Assembly: GCA_005502915.1 (NCBI GenBank)
Contig: SCMT01000008.1
Location: 62,001 to 126,000 of the forward strand
Direction: 5' to 3'
Source of the DNA: Lysobacteraceae bacterium 2PB
GTDB lineage: Bacteria; Pseudomonadota; Gammaproteobacteria; Xanthomonadales; Xanthomonadaceae
Length of the DNA stretch: 64,000 bases
In this document: positions 8,828 through 15,934 of the stretch, in pieces
How positions within the stretch are numbered: position 1 is the stretch's first letter
Layout: every line of letters begins with the position of its first letter
Translations under genes and position numbers: made by a program
The notes under the pieces: generated by a model
Seen by the model: the letters and a program-made list of their open reading frames with translations, nothing else
Told to the model about the DNA's origin: nothing
Databases searched by the model: none

Positions 8828-10654
8828 TTAGTAGGTGCGCTTCTTCGGCGGGACGGCTTCGACGTCGTTGCTCAGGGTGTACAGGTGCACGGGGCGGTAG
8901 TCGAGGCGCGTGTTGCCCGCCTCGTCCGCCCAGCACAGCGTGTGCTTGAGCCAGTTTTCGTCGTCGCGGATGCCGTTCTCGGCGAGGTTGCCGTGCTCGT
9001 CCTTCTCCCAGAAGTCCTCGCGGGCCTGGGCGCCGCGCGACTCCATGCGGTTCTCGGCCGAGACGATCGTGGTCAGCGCCTGGCCCAGCAGGTTCTGCAG
9101 TTCCAGGGTCTCGATGAGATCGGAGTTCCAGATCAGCGAACGGTCGCTGACGCGGATGTCCTCGAAGGCCTTCACGCAGTCGCGGATGCGGCCGACGCCG
9201 CGCGCCAGGCCGTCCGGGGTGCGGAACACCGCCGCGTCTTCCTGCATCGTGCGCTGCATGCGCAGGCGCAGGTCGGCGGTGGCCGTCCCGCCGTTGGCGT
9301 TGCGCAGCTTGTCGAGGTTGGCCAGCGACTTGTCGCAGGCGTCCGACGGCAGGCTCTTGTGCGGCATGCCGGGCCGGATGGTCTCGGCGCAGCGGTTGGC
9401 GACCGCGCGCCCGAACACCACGAGGTCGAGCAGCGAGTTCGAGCCCAGGCGGTTGGCGCCGTGCACCGACACGCAGGCCGCTTCGCCGATGGCGTACAGA
9501 CCCGGGACCACCGCATCCGGGTTGCCGTCCTTCAACTGCACGACTTCGCCGTGGTAGTTGGTCGGGATGCCGCCCATGTTGTAGTGGACGGTCGGGATCA
9601 CCGGGATCGGCTGCTTGGTCACGTCGACGTTCGCGAAGATGCGCGCGCTCTCGGCGATGCCCGGCAGCTTCTCGTGGATGTCGTTCGGATCGAGGTGGGT
9701 CAGGTCGAGGTGGATGTGGTCGCCATGCTCGCCCACGCCGCGGCCTTCGCGGATTTCCAGGGTCATCGAGCGCGACACGACGTCGCGCGAGGCGAGGTCC
9801 TTCGCGTTCGGCGCGTAGCGCTCCATGAAGCGCTCGCCCTTGCTGTTGCGCAGGATGCCGCCTTCGCCGCGCACGCCTTCGGTGATGAGGCAGCCGGCGC
9901 CGTAGATGCCGGTCGGATGGAACTGCACGAATTCCATGTCCTGCAGGCCGAGGCCGGCACGCAGGGCCATGCCGCCGCCGTCGCCGGTGCAGGTGTGCGC
10001 CGAGGTCGCGGAGAAGTAGGCGCGACCGTAGCCGCCGGTGGCCAGCACCACGCCCTGGGCGCGGAACAGGTGCAGCGTGCCTTCCGCCATGTCCAGCGCG
10101 AGCACGCCGCGGCAGACGCCCTCCTCGTCCATGATCAGGTCGAGCGCGAAGTATTCGATGAAGAAGCGCGCATCGTGCGCCAGCGACTGCTGGTAGAGCG
10201 TGTGCAGGATCGCGTGGCCGGTGCGGTCGGCGGCGGCGCAGGTGCGCTGCGCGGTGCCCTTGCCGTAATGCGTGGTCATGCCGCCGAACGGACGCTGGTA
10301 GATCTTGCCGTCCTCGGTGCGCGAGAACGGCACGCCCTGGTGTTCAAGTTCGATGATCGCGGGGATGGCCTCGCGGCACATGTACTCGATGGCGTCCTGG
10401 TCGCCCAGCCAGTCCGAGCCCTTGATGGTGTCGTAGAAGTGGAAGCGCCAGTCGTCCTCGCCCATGTTGCCCAGCGCGGCGGAGATGCCGCCCTGCGCCG
10501 CGACCGTGTGCGAGCGGGTCGGGAAGACCTTGGTGATGCACGCCGTCTGCAGGCCCTTGTGGGCGAGGCCGAAGGTCGCGCGGAGACCGGCGCCGCCGGC
10601 GCCGACGACGACCATGTCGTACTTGTGTTCGGTGATCTTGTATGCGGAGGTCAT
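8828..10654 (-). CDS. sdhA: Succinate dehydrogenase flavoprotein subunit
   Basis: 608 residues. It oxidises succinate to fumarate at the cytoplasmic face of the inner membrane. The FAD-binding Rossmann motif is [12 protein letters not shown] (about 15-26). The FAD-linked histidine is His49 in the motif [10 protein letters not shown]. The active-site region is [20 protein letters not shown], with the catalytic Arg later in the capping domain, and the second FAD motif is [20 protein letters not shown]. The gene is 4 bp downstream of sdhD and 45 bp upstream of sdhB. Confidence 0.98.
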   Translation of the reverse strand: MTSAYKITEHKYDMVVVGAGGAGLRATFGLAHKGLQTACITKVFPTRSHTVAAQGGISAALGNMGEDDWRFHFYDTIKGSDWLGDQDAIEYMCREAIPAIIELEHQGVPFSRTEDGKIYQRPFGGMTTHYGKGTAQRTCAAADRTGHAILHTLYQQSLAHDARFFIEYFALDLIMDEEGVCRGVLALDMAEGTLHLFRAQGVVLATGGYGRAYFSATSAHTCTGDGGGMALRAGLGLQDMEFVQFHPTGIYGAGCLITEGVRGEGGILRNSKGERFMERYAPNAKDLASRDVVSRSMTLEIREGRGVGEHGDHIHLDLTHLDPNDIHEKLPGIAESARIFANVDVTKQPIPVIPTVHYNMGGIPTNYHGEVVQLKDGNPDAVVPGLYAIGEAACVSVHGANRLGSNSLLDLVVFGRAVANRCAETIRPGMPHKSLPSDACDKSLANLDKLRNANGGTATADLRLRMQRTMQEDAAVFRTPDGLARGVGRIRDCVKAFEDIRVSDRSLIWNSDLIETLELQNLLGQALTTIVSAENRMESRGAQAREDFWEKDEHGNLAENGIRDDENWLKHTLCWADEAGNTRLDYRPVHLYTLSNDVEAVPPKKRTY

Positions 10655-10658
10655 GGGC

Positions 10659-11069
10659 TCAGGCCAGCAGGGCGATGCGACCGATCGCGTAGAGGGAAGC
10701 GAGCGCGCCGGCCGCGCAGGCGAACGTGATCAGCAGTTGCAGGGCGATCTCCGTCGCGCGGTGGTGGATGTAGTCCTCGACCACCACCTGCAGGCCCAGG
10801 CGGGCGTGCCAGAACAGGCAGATCGCGAACAGCGCCAGCGCGATGGCGTTGAAGGGCTTGGCCAGCGTGGCCTGGACGTCGTAGATGTCGGCGCCGACCA
10901 GGGCCAGCGCCAGGCCGATCATCCACGGCACGAGCAGGGCCAGGGCGATGGCGGTGACGCGCTGCCACCAGAAGTGGCCGGTACCGGATTTGGCGGAACC
11001 CAGGCCGCGCGCACGGCCGACAGGCGTGCGGAAGTCGCGGGAAGCGTTGTTGCGGGACGAGGAACTCAT
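10659..11069 (-). CDS. sdhD: Succinate dehydrogenase membrane anchor subunit
   Basis: 136 residues from ATG 11069; the first 35 are polar and cytoplasmic. Three membrane segments follow (about 36-58, 66-90, 105-130). The helix-2 stretch [18 protein letters not shown] carries the histidine used as a haem b ligand in SdhD proteins. It anchors SdhAB and forms the quinone site with SdhC. Its start overlaps the sdhC stop by 4 bp. Confidence 0.95.
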   Translation of the reverse strand: MSSSSRNNASRDFRTPVGRARGLGSAKSGTGHFWWQRVTAIALALLVPWMIGLALALVGADIYDVQATLAKPFNAIALALFAICLFWHARLGLQVVVEDYIHHRATEIALQLLITFACAAGALASLYAIGRIALLA

Positions 11070-11455
11070 GCCGCACCTCGCAGCGCGAAGAACCAGATCG
11101 CGGCCGTGAAGACGACCGTCAGCGCCAGCACGGTATAGCCGGACTTGTAGACCTGCGGGATCTGGAAGCCCCAGCCCGCGTCCCACAGCAGGTGGCGGAT
11201 GCCGTTGAGCAGGTGGTAGACCAGCGCCAGCGAGAAACCGAACAGCGCCAGCTTGCCGAACGGCGAGGCTAGGCAGGCCGAAGCGAGTTCGTAGGCCTCG
11301 CCGCCCTGCGCCACGGCCAGCAGCCACCAGGCGAGGACGAAAGCGCCGAAGGAAAGAATGATGCCGGTGATGCGATGCATGATCGACATCGTCGTCGTGA
11401 TCTGCGGACGGTATATCTGCAGATGCGGCGACAGGGGTCGTGCGCGGTTAGGCAT
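11066..11455 (-). CDS. sdhC: Succinate dehydrogenase cytochrome b556 subunit
   Basis: 129 residues from ATG 11455. The family signature is at the N-terminus: RPLSPHLQIYRPQITTTMSI followed by MHRITG. Three membrane helices follow, and the haem-ligand histidine is in LVYHLLNGIRHLLWD. It is first in the sdhC-D-A-B order. 157 bp separate it from the small SDHAF4-like gene upstream on the same strand. Confidence 0.96.
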   Translation of the reverse strand: MPNRARPLSPHLQIYRPQITTTMSIMHRITGIILSFGAFVLAWWLLAVAQGGEAYELASACLASPFGKLALFGFSLALVYHLLNGIRHLLWDAGWGFQIPQVYKSGYTVLALTVVFTAAIWFFALRGAA

Positions 11456-11592
11456 GTTCGATGCGCCCAGGTCGGAGAAGGAAGAATGACGAAACGCCGG
11501 TGGAGACCCGCAACGCCCGGCGATCCAGCGCCTTCGCGGGCATGCCGGGCGCGCATTGCGCATCGGCGATGACCGGGTCGGCGGGAGACCGG

Positions 11593-11612
11593 GCCTGCGA
11601 GGCCCCGCAGGC
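11593..11612 (-). terminator. Hairpin between the SDHAF4-like gene and sdhC
   Basis: A 6-bp stem (GCCTGC with GCAGGC, 8-base loop) starts at the base directly after the stop of the SDHAF4-like gene. No T-run follows. It may attenuate read-through into sdhC or stabilise the short message. Confidence 0.3.
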
Positions 11613-11783
11613 TCAGAAATCGATGCAGCGCCCGTTCTTCTCCCAATCCCCGTAACGCGTCGGATCGGGGCCTTCACGGCCGCCGATCTCCTTGACATCG
11701 GTGCGTTGTCCCTGCCTGGACTCGTTGCCGGAAGCGGTGGCTTCCGGAAGGCTTTCTGGGGTCGGAACGGTTTCGCCTATCAT
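11613..11783 (-). CDS. SDHAF4-like succinate dehydrogenase assembly factor (DUF1674)
   Basis: 56 residues, ATG at 11783, stop at 11613; AGGA lies about 12 bases upstream. The C-terminal end GGREGPDPTRYGDWEKNGRC, followed by IDF and the stop, is the conserved signature of DUF1674, the bacterial relatives of mitochondrial SDHAF4. SDHAF4 binds flavinylated SdhA before SdhB joins. The N-terminal 30 residues are variable and polar, as is usual. It lies on the same strand directly upstream of sdhC-D-A-B, which supports the call. It is easily missed by gene finders because of its length. Confidence 0.9.
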   Translation of the reverse strand: MIGETVPTPESLPEATASGNESRQGQRTDVKEIGGREGPDPTRYGDWEKNGRCIDF

Positions 11784-11822
11784 GTCTGCAATCCTGAACT
11801 GTCAAGTTTAAGTCCCGCCCCC

Positions 11823-12695
11823 ATGTCGGACAACCCACACGCGTCGCAAACCCCGTGGTTTCCGCTCTACGACCATCGTCTGGTGGCGCTTTCCGGCCGC
11901 GACGCGCTGGCGTTCGCGCAGGCCCAGACCATGAACGACGTGGGTGCGCTGGCCGATGACCAGTGGCACTGGAACGGTTGGCTCACCGCGAAGGGACGCT
12001 TGATCGCCCTCTTCGCGCTGATCCGGATGGATGCACATACGGTGTGGCTGGTGGTTCCGGATGCAGATGCCGACGACCTGGCGGCCCGCCTGCGCCGCTT
12101 CCAGTTCCGCAGCAAGCTCGCGATCGAGGTCCGCGACGACCTGCGCATCGCCGGCAGACTGTCCGCGTCCAGCCTAGCCTCGGGCAATCACTGGGTCGGC
12201 AGCCTCGATGAGGGCGTCGAGCTCGATCTGAGCGGCCGGATGGACGGTGGCATGCCCGGGCGCAGCATCAGGATCGGGCCCGAATTGCACCCCGGCGCGA
12301 ATGCCGCCCTGGTGGCGCGCTGGCGCTGCATGGACCTGGCGCATGGTTTGCCCCGCCTGGATCCGTCGCAGTCCGAACAGTGGACGCCGCAGCAGCTGTC
12401 GCTGGAGCGCCTGAATGCCTTCAGCGTGAAGAAGGGCTGCTACCCCGGGCAGGAAATCGTGGCACGCACCCATTTCCTCGGCCAGGCCAAGCGCGGCCTG
12501 GCGCTGGTGCGCAGCGACGCACCGCTGGTTCCGGGCACGGAACTGCCGCTGGGGGACCAGACCGTGGGCACGGTCGTCTCGGCCTGCGGCGACCTGGGCC
12601 TGGCAGTGCTGCCGCTGGACCTCAATGCCGAAAACCCCGGCATGGCCGGGGCTTCGTGGCGATTCGAGCCGTTGCACGGCGGCCTGGCCCGCTGA
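11823..12695 (+). CDS. ygfZ: YgfZ/GcvT-family folate-binding Fe-S cluster protein
   Basis: 290 residues from ATG 11823. The family signature K-x-G-C-Y-x-G-Q-E is present as KKGCYPGQEIVAR (about residues 202-214). The N-terminal aminomethyltransferase-like fold has the DALAFAQAQTMNDV pattern. YgfZ is a folate-dependent factor for assembly or repair of certain Fe-S enzymes and for tRNA modification by MiaB. It is divergent from the SDH genes, whose SdhB subunit carries three Fe-S clusters, so a link is possible but not shown. Confidence 0.93.
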   Translation: MSDNPHASQTPWFPLYDHRLVALSGRDALAFAQAQTMNDVGALADDQWHWNGWLTAKGRLIALFALIRMDAHTVWLVVPDADADDLAARLRRFQFRSKLAIEVRDDLRIAGRLSASSLASGNHWVGSLDEGVELDLSGRMDGGMPGRSIRIGPELHPGANAALVARWRCMDLAHGLPRLDPSQSEQWTPQQLSLERLNAFSVKKGCYPGQEIVARTHFLGQAKRGLALVRSDAPLVPGTELPLGDQTVGTVVSACGDLGLAVLPLDLNAENPGMAGASWRFEPLHGGLAR

Positions 12696-12717
12696 CTTTC
12701 GATTCCCGGTCCCGAAT

Positions 12718-12735
12718 CCCGGCCCGCAGGCCGGG
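12718..12735. terminator. Hairpin between convergent ygfZ and the lipase effector gene
   Basis: A perfect 7-bp stem CCCGGCC/GGCCGGG with loop CGCA lies in the 57-bp gap between two genes that end facing each other. It could serve both strands. There is no T-run. Confidence 0.45.
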
Positions 12736-12752
12736 ACCCGCATCGACCCTGC

Positions 12753-14471
12753 TCAGAACAACGAACGCGGGCCCATCCCGGGTTGCTGCGCGTTCGGGTC
12801 CACCGCCTGCTGCTGCGTCGGCTGCGGCGGCGCCTGGGTCTGGCTGCGCTGCTGTGCCTGCTGCAGTTGCTGGTTGGCCGCGTCGATCTGCTGGAGGCTC
12901 TGCTCCGGCGCCTGCATGAGGTCCCGGGTCGGCACCGCGAGGTTGCGTACGGCCGGGCTGTTCGGATCCCCCTGGTAGAGGATCGCGAACTTGCCGCCGA
13001 CATCCGGGTTCTGCGCGCTTGCCTGGCTGAGCACGACACCGTCGATACCGGCATCCGCCCTGAGCGCGCCGCCGGCTGCACCATCGCGCTTGTAGGCCGC
13101 CAGCAGGGCCAGCGAGGCCTGGCGATTCATCGCATCGTCGGCGGCGATGCCGTTCTGGGCATGCATGCCCTGGACCATGCCGTGCAGGTTGCGATAGGTG
13201 CCATGGTCGGGATGCCCGGCCACGGACGGGTCCTGCTGTCTCACCGGGGCGTCCACCGAAGGCGCCTGCACTGCGATGGGCTTGGCCGGCGTCTCCGGCG
13301 GCACGACGCCGATCGTCACCCGGCGCCAATCGAAGGCCGCCGCCATGCGCTCGTCGCGCGGCTCGGCGTTGAACGCATCCCCGCCCTTGCCGACCAGCCG
13401 GTCCGGCGCGAGTCGCTCCACGGTGCCTTCGTCCTCGCGGCGATCGACCTTGGGCGTGATCCGGTACAGGAACATGCCCTGCTCGGAACGGTGCACCACG
13501 TTCATCGCCGGATCGCTCGGCTCCTGCACCTTGTTCAGGAATGGCCGGTCGCTCAGCGCGTTCATGTAGTCGGTCATCAGATTGCCGCTGCGCGAGGACA
13601 GACCATCCAGGTGATAGCTGCCGCCCACGTCGGAATGCGCGCCGGCCACCATCACGTTGAGGAAACGGCCGTCGGGGGTCTGCCCGGGATCGATGATGCT
13701 GGTCGACTTGAAGAGGCTGCGGCGCTCGTCCTCGGCGGTGATCTGGAAGCCGGAGATGACGGAGGGCGGCAGCCGGCGGTCGTGGTCGCGCGGCACGCCG
13801 GTGCCGACCGGATCGAACAGGCCGACGGCCTGCGGAGTCTGGCCGGGCGCGGCCAGCGCCGGCGCGGTGTAGTCGATGCGCTTCTGGCCGTGCTCGTCGC
13901 GGACGACGCGCGCGCCGTCGATGTCCTGGATCCCGCGCTCGTGGACCAGGCGGGTGAAGCCGGCGGCCTGCTCGGCGCCGCGACTGAAGCCGACGCTGAC
14001 CACGCGGACCTGCGCGTCCGGGTCCTCGGCGAGCCAGCGCTTGGTCTGGATCGCGAGCTGGTCGTACATCTCCTCCAGTCGCTGCTCGTAGGTGTGGCCG
14101 CGCGCGCCGTCGATCGCGCGTGCGATCGCATTGCGCTGCGTGCCCGGGCCTTCGACGTAACCCACCTTGATGCGGTCCGCGTCCGGCCCTTCCAGTGCCT
14201 CGATCTGGTCGCGGAAACGGCCGACGTTCGTCATGTGCGCCGGATCGCGGTTGGCATCGTTGCCGGTGCCGTCGAAGGCCGCGACGAACAGGCGTTCGTG
14301 CGGGTTGCTGCTGCGATACAGCGTCGGCGCCGGCAGCTGGCTCAGCGCGTCGCGCGCATCGACGAAGGTCTGCATGTCGTGCGCGTCGGCCGGATAGGTC
14401 GCCACGCCGTCCTGCAGGCGGCCGTCCTTGTCGCGCTTGTGGGGTTCGCCGTCGTTCTTTCCGCCGCCCAT
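12753..14471 (-). CDS. DUF2235 (Tle1-like) lipase effector with C-terminal XVIPCD
   Basis: 572 residues. The N-terminal two thirds are an alpha/beta hydrolase of the DUF2235/Tle1 phospholipase group: opening motif FDGTGND (66-72), nucleophile elbow GFSRGA with Ser163, acid in GLFDPVG (Asp220) and base in GAHSDVGG (His279). Residues about 422-572 resemble the XVIPCD, the C-terminal domain that docks X-T4SS effectors on VirD4: GVVLS, FAILYQGDPNSP, APEQSLQQIDAANQQ, then a Gln-rich end closing in RSLF. Together these suggest a phospholipase toxin sent by the X-T4SS into rival bacteria. The start is 16 bp after a putative immunity lipoprotein gene. No signal peptide is present, as expected. Confidence 0.85.
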   Translation of the reverse strand: MGGGKNDGEPHKRDKDGRLQDGVATYPADAHDMQTFVDARDALSQLPAPTLYRSSNPHERLFVAAFDGTGNDANRDPAHMTNVGRFRDQIEALEGPDADRIKVGYVEGPGTQRNAIARAIDGARGHTYEQRLEEMYDQLAIQTKRWLAEDPDAQVRVVSVGFSRGAEQAAGFTRLVHERGIQDIDGARVVRDEHGQKRIDYTAPALAAPGQTPQAVGLFDPVGTGVPRDHDRRLPPSVISGFQITAEDERRSLFKSTSIIDPGQTPDGRFLNVMVAGAHSDVGGSYHLDGLSSRSGNLMTDYMNALSDRPFLNKVQEPSDPAMNVVHRSEQGMFLYRITPKVDRREDEGTVERLAPDRLVGKGGDAFNAEPRDERMAAAFDWRRVTIGVVPPETPAKPIAVQAPSVDAPVRQQDPSVAGHPDHGTYRNLHGMVQGMHAQNGIAADDAMNRQASLALLAAYKRDGAAGGALRADAGIDGVVLSQASAQNPDVGGKFAILYQGDPNSPAVRNLAVPTRDLMQAPEQSLQQIDAANQQLQQAQQRSQTQAPPQPTQQQAVDPNAQQPGMGPRSLF

Positions 14472-14487
14472 GGCCCGTCTCCCTGCG

Positions 14488-15153
14488 TCAGTAGGTACGC
14501 GTGAACGCGAGGACGAAATCCTCGGCGAAATTGGTGAACCGGTTGCCCGGGACCCTCGGCGCCTTCAGCGGGATGTGCGCCTTCATGAAGACGTTGATCG
14601 TGCGGTCGTCGACTTCCAGGAAGATGTCCGGATCGGCGATGTAGGCGTTCTCCGGGATGTCGCCCGGCGGCACCTGGAACAGGATCTTCTGGTCGGCGAA
14701 GATCGCGCCGATGTCGATCTCGGCGCGATGCGCCTCGCCGTCCTTCGAGCGCCAGGTCACCACGGCCGGCGCCGGGAAGTTCTTCACGCCGATGTACGAG
14801 GCCCCGCTCCAGCGCTTGCGATGGTCGGCGCCGGCCGGCGGACGCGTCACGTCGTCGCCGTCGCGCACGTGGTAGTGGTCGTTGTAGAGGACCTTGCAGC
14901 CGGTCGTGGCGTAGCAGTGCGCCTCGAAGTTGTGCGCGTCGAAGCGCAGGTCCGCGGCGCCTGCGGTACGGGCGGCGTCGGCGGGGAATGGAGCGGGCGT
15001 GGACATGGCGGACTGGCATCCCATCAGGTTGATCGCGAAAACGGCGCCGAGCAGCGCGACCAGCCGCGTCGCCCGGGTTCCATGGCGTCGATCGCATCGT
15101 CGCGATCGCGTGGGGCCGTCGTGCGGACGCCCCCGGGACAGACTTCGTTCCAT
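14488..15153 (-). CDS. Putative immunity lipoprotein for the lipase effector
   Basis: 221 residues if started at ATG 15153; start uncertain. A long basic N-terminal stretch is followed by a hydrophobic segment (VALLGAVFAINLMGC) ending in a lipobox-like LMGC with Cys46. The mature part contains HCYATTGCKVLYNDHYHV and VTWRSKDGEAHRAEIDIGAI. No enzyme family is recognised. Periplasmic or outer-membrane lipoproteins encoded directly upstream of T6SS Tle1 and X-T4SS lipase genes are typically their immunity proteins, and position, strand and the 16-bp spacing fit that. A longer open frame upstream to 15228 is less likely because lipobox spacing would worsen further. Confidence 0.72.
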   Translation of the reverse strand: MERSLSRGRPHDGPTRSRRCDRRHGTRATRLVALLGAVFAINLMGCQSAMSTPAPFPADAARTAGAADLRFDAHNFEAHCYATTGCKVLYNDHYHVRDGDDVTRPPAGADHRKRWSGASYIGVKNFPAPAVVTWRSKDGEAHRAEIDIGAIFADQKILFQVPPGDIPENAYIADPDIFLEVDDRTINVFMKAHIPLKAPRVPGNRFTNFAEDFVLAFTRTY

Positions 15154-15258
15154 GCCGGCCTTCAATGGCGCAATGCGGTGGACCGATGGTACACCGCGAT
15201 TCCCTGGCCAAACCATACGGACCGGCACGGAGACTGTGACGCAGGCCCGGAAACGAGA

Positions 15259-15281
15259 CGACCCCGCAAGAAGCGGGGTCG
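15259..15281 (-). terminator. Strong hairpin after the orphan XVIPCD gene
   Basis: A 9-bp perfect stem CGACCCCGC/GCGGGGTCG with loop AAGAA, 49 bp past the stop of the orphan XVIPCD gene. On the minus strand it is followed by TCTCGTTTCC, a weak T-run. It probably ends that transcript, which would leave the immunity-effector pair with its own promoter in the roughly 105 bp that remain. Confidence 0.6.
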
Positions 15282-15329
15282 CGGGAGATCGGATGCGAGG
15301 GCGCGATGCCGACTGTGTCTCGGAATGAC

Positions 15330-15821
15330 TCAGAACAGGCTTCGACTGCCGATCCCCGGCTGTTCGGCATCCCGAGCCTCGGCCTCGCGGGCCTGGGCCT
15401 GGACCTGCTGGCGCTCCAGCGACTGCGTGCGCTGCTGCGTCTGCTCGTTGAGCCGGTTGATCTCCTGCAGGCTCTGCTCCGCGGGCGCGAGCAGCTGCTG
15501 GGTCGGCACACCGAGGGTACGGACGGTCGGCTGGGTCGGGTCGCCCTGGTAGGCGATCGCGTATTCCCCGCCCTGCACGCGGCCGTTGCCCCGGCTGAGC
15601 ACGACGCCATCGATCTCGCCCGGGCCGAGCCGGCTGCGGTCTTCGATGGCATCCTGCTTGATCGCGCGCAGCATCGCAGCGGTGGCGCGATGGCTGATGT
15701 CGCCCGAGGCGACATCGACGCCGTTCTCGCCGTGCATGCGGTCGACCATGCCCCTCAGGCTCATGTACTGGTCGTAATCCGGGTGTCCGGGGTCGGAGGC
15801 GTATCTCGGTTCGTGTGTCAT
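15330..15821 (-). CDS. Free-standing XVIPCD protein without a toxin domain
   Basis: 163 residues from ATG 15821 (MTHEPRYASDPGHPDYDQYM). An upstream extension of the frame to 15908 is rejected for lack of family similarity. Almost the whole protein aligns with the C-terminal 151 residues of the lipase effector: (D)YxxxRGMVxxMHxxNGI/V, DGVVLSRG, YAIAYQGDPTQP, LAPAEQSLQEINRLNEQ and the same RSLF end. There is no toxin domain or signal peptide. It could be a remnant of an effector, a carrier or adaptor for a non-covalently bound cargo, or a competitor for VirD4 docking. All these roles are inference. Confidence 0.8.
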   Translation of the reverse strand: MTHEPRYASDPGHPDYDQYMSLRGMVDRMHGENGVDVASGDISHRATAAMLRAIKQDAIEDRSRLGPGEIDGVVLSRGNGRVQGGEYAIAYQGDPTQPTVRTLGVPTQQLLAPAEQSLQEINRLNEQTQQRTQSLERQQVQAQAREAEARDAEQPGIGSRSLF

Positions 15822-15934
15822 GGCTGGCTCCCTGTCTCTTCGTCCTGCCGGAGGCGCGGACGGCGCGTGGATCGCGTGCCGTCCGATGCTACACCGGCAT
15901 CGCCGCACGGGTCATCGCCCGGCGGCGTGTCCGT

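Noticed and set aside
8093-10729. An 878-codon plus-strand open frame opposite sdhA/sdhB
   Set aside because: Antisense shadow of highly conserved SDH genes; its translation is Arg/Val/Ala-rich without any family pattern.
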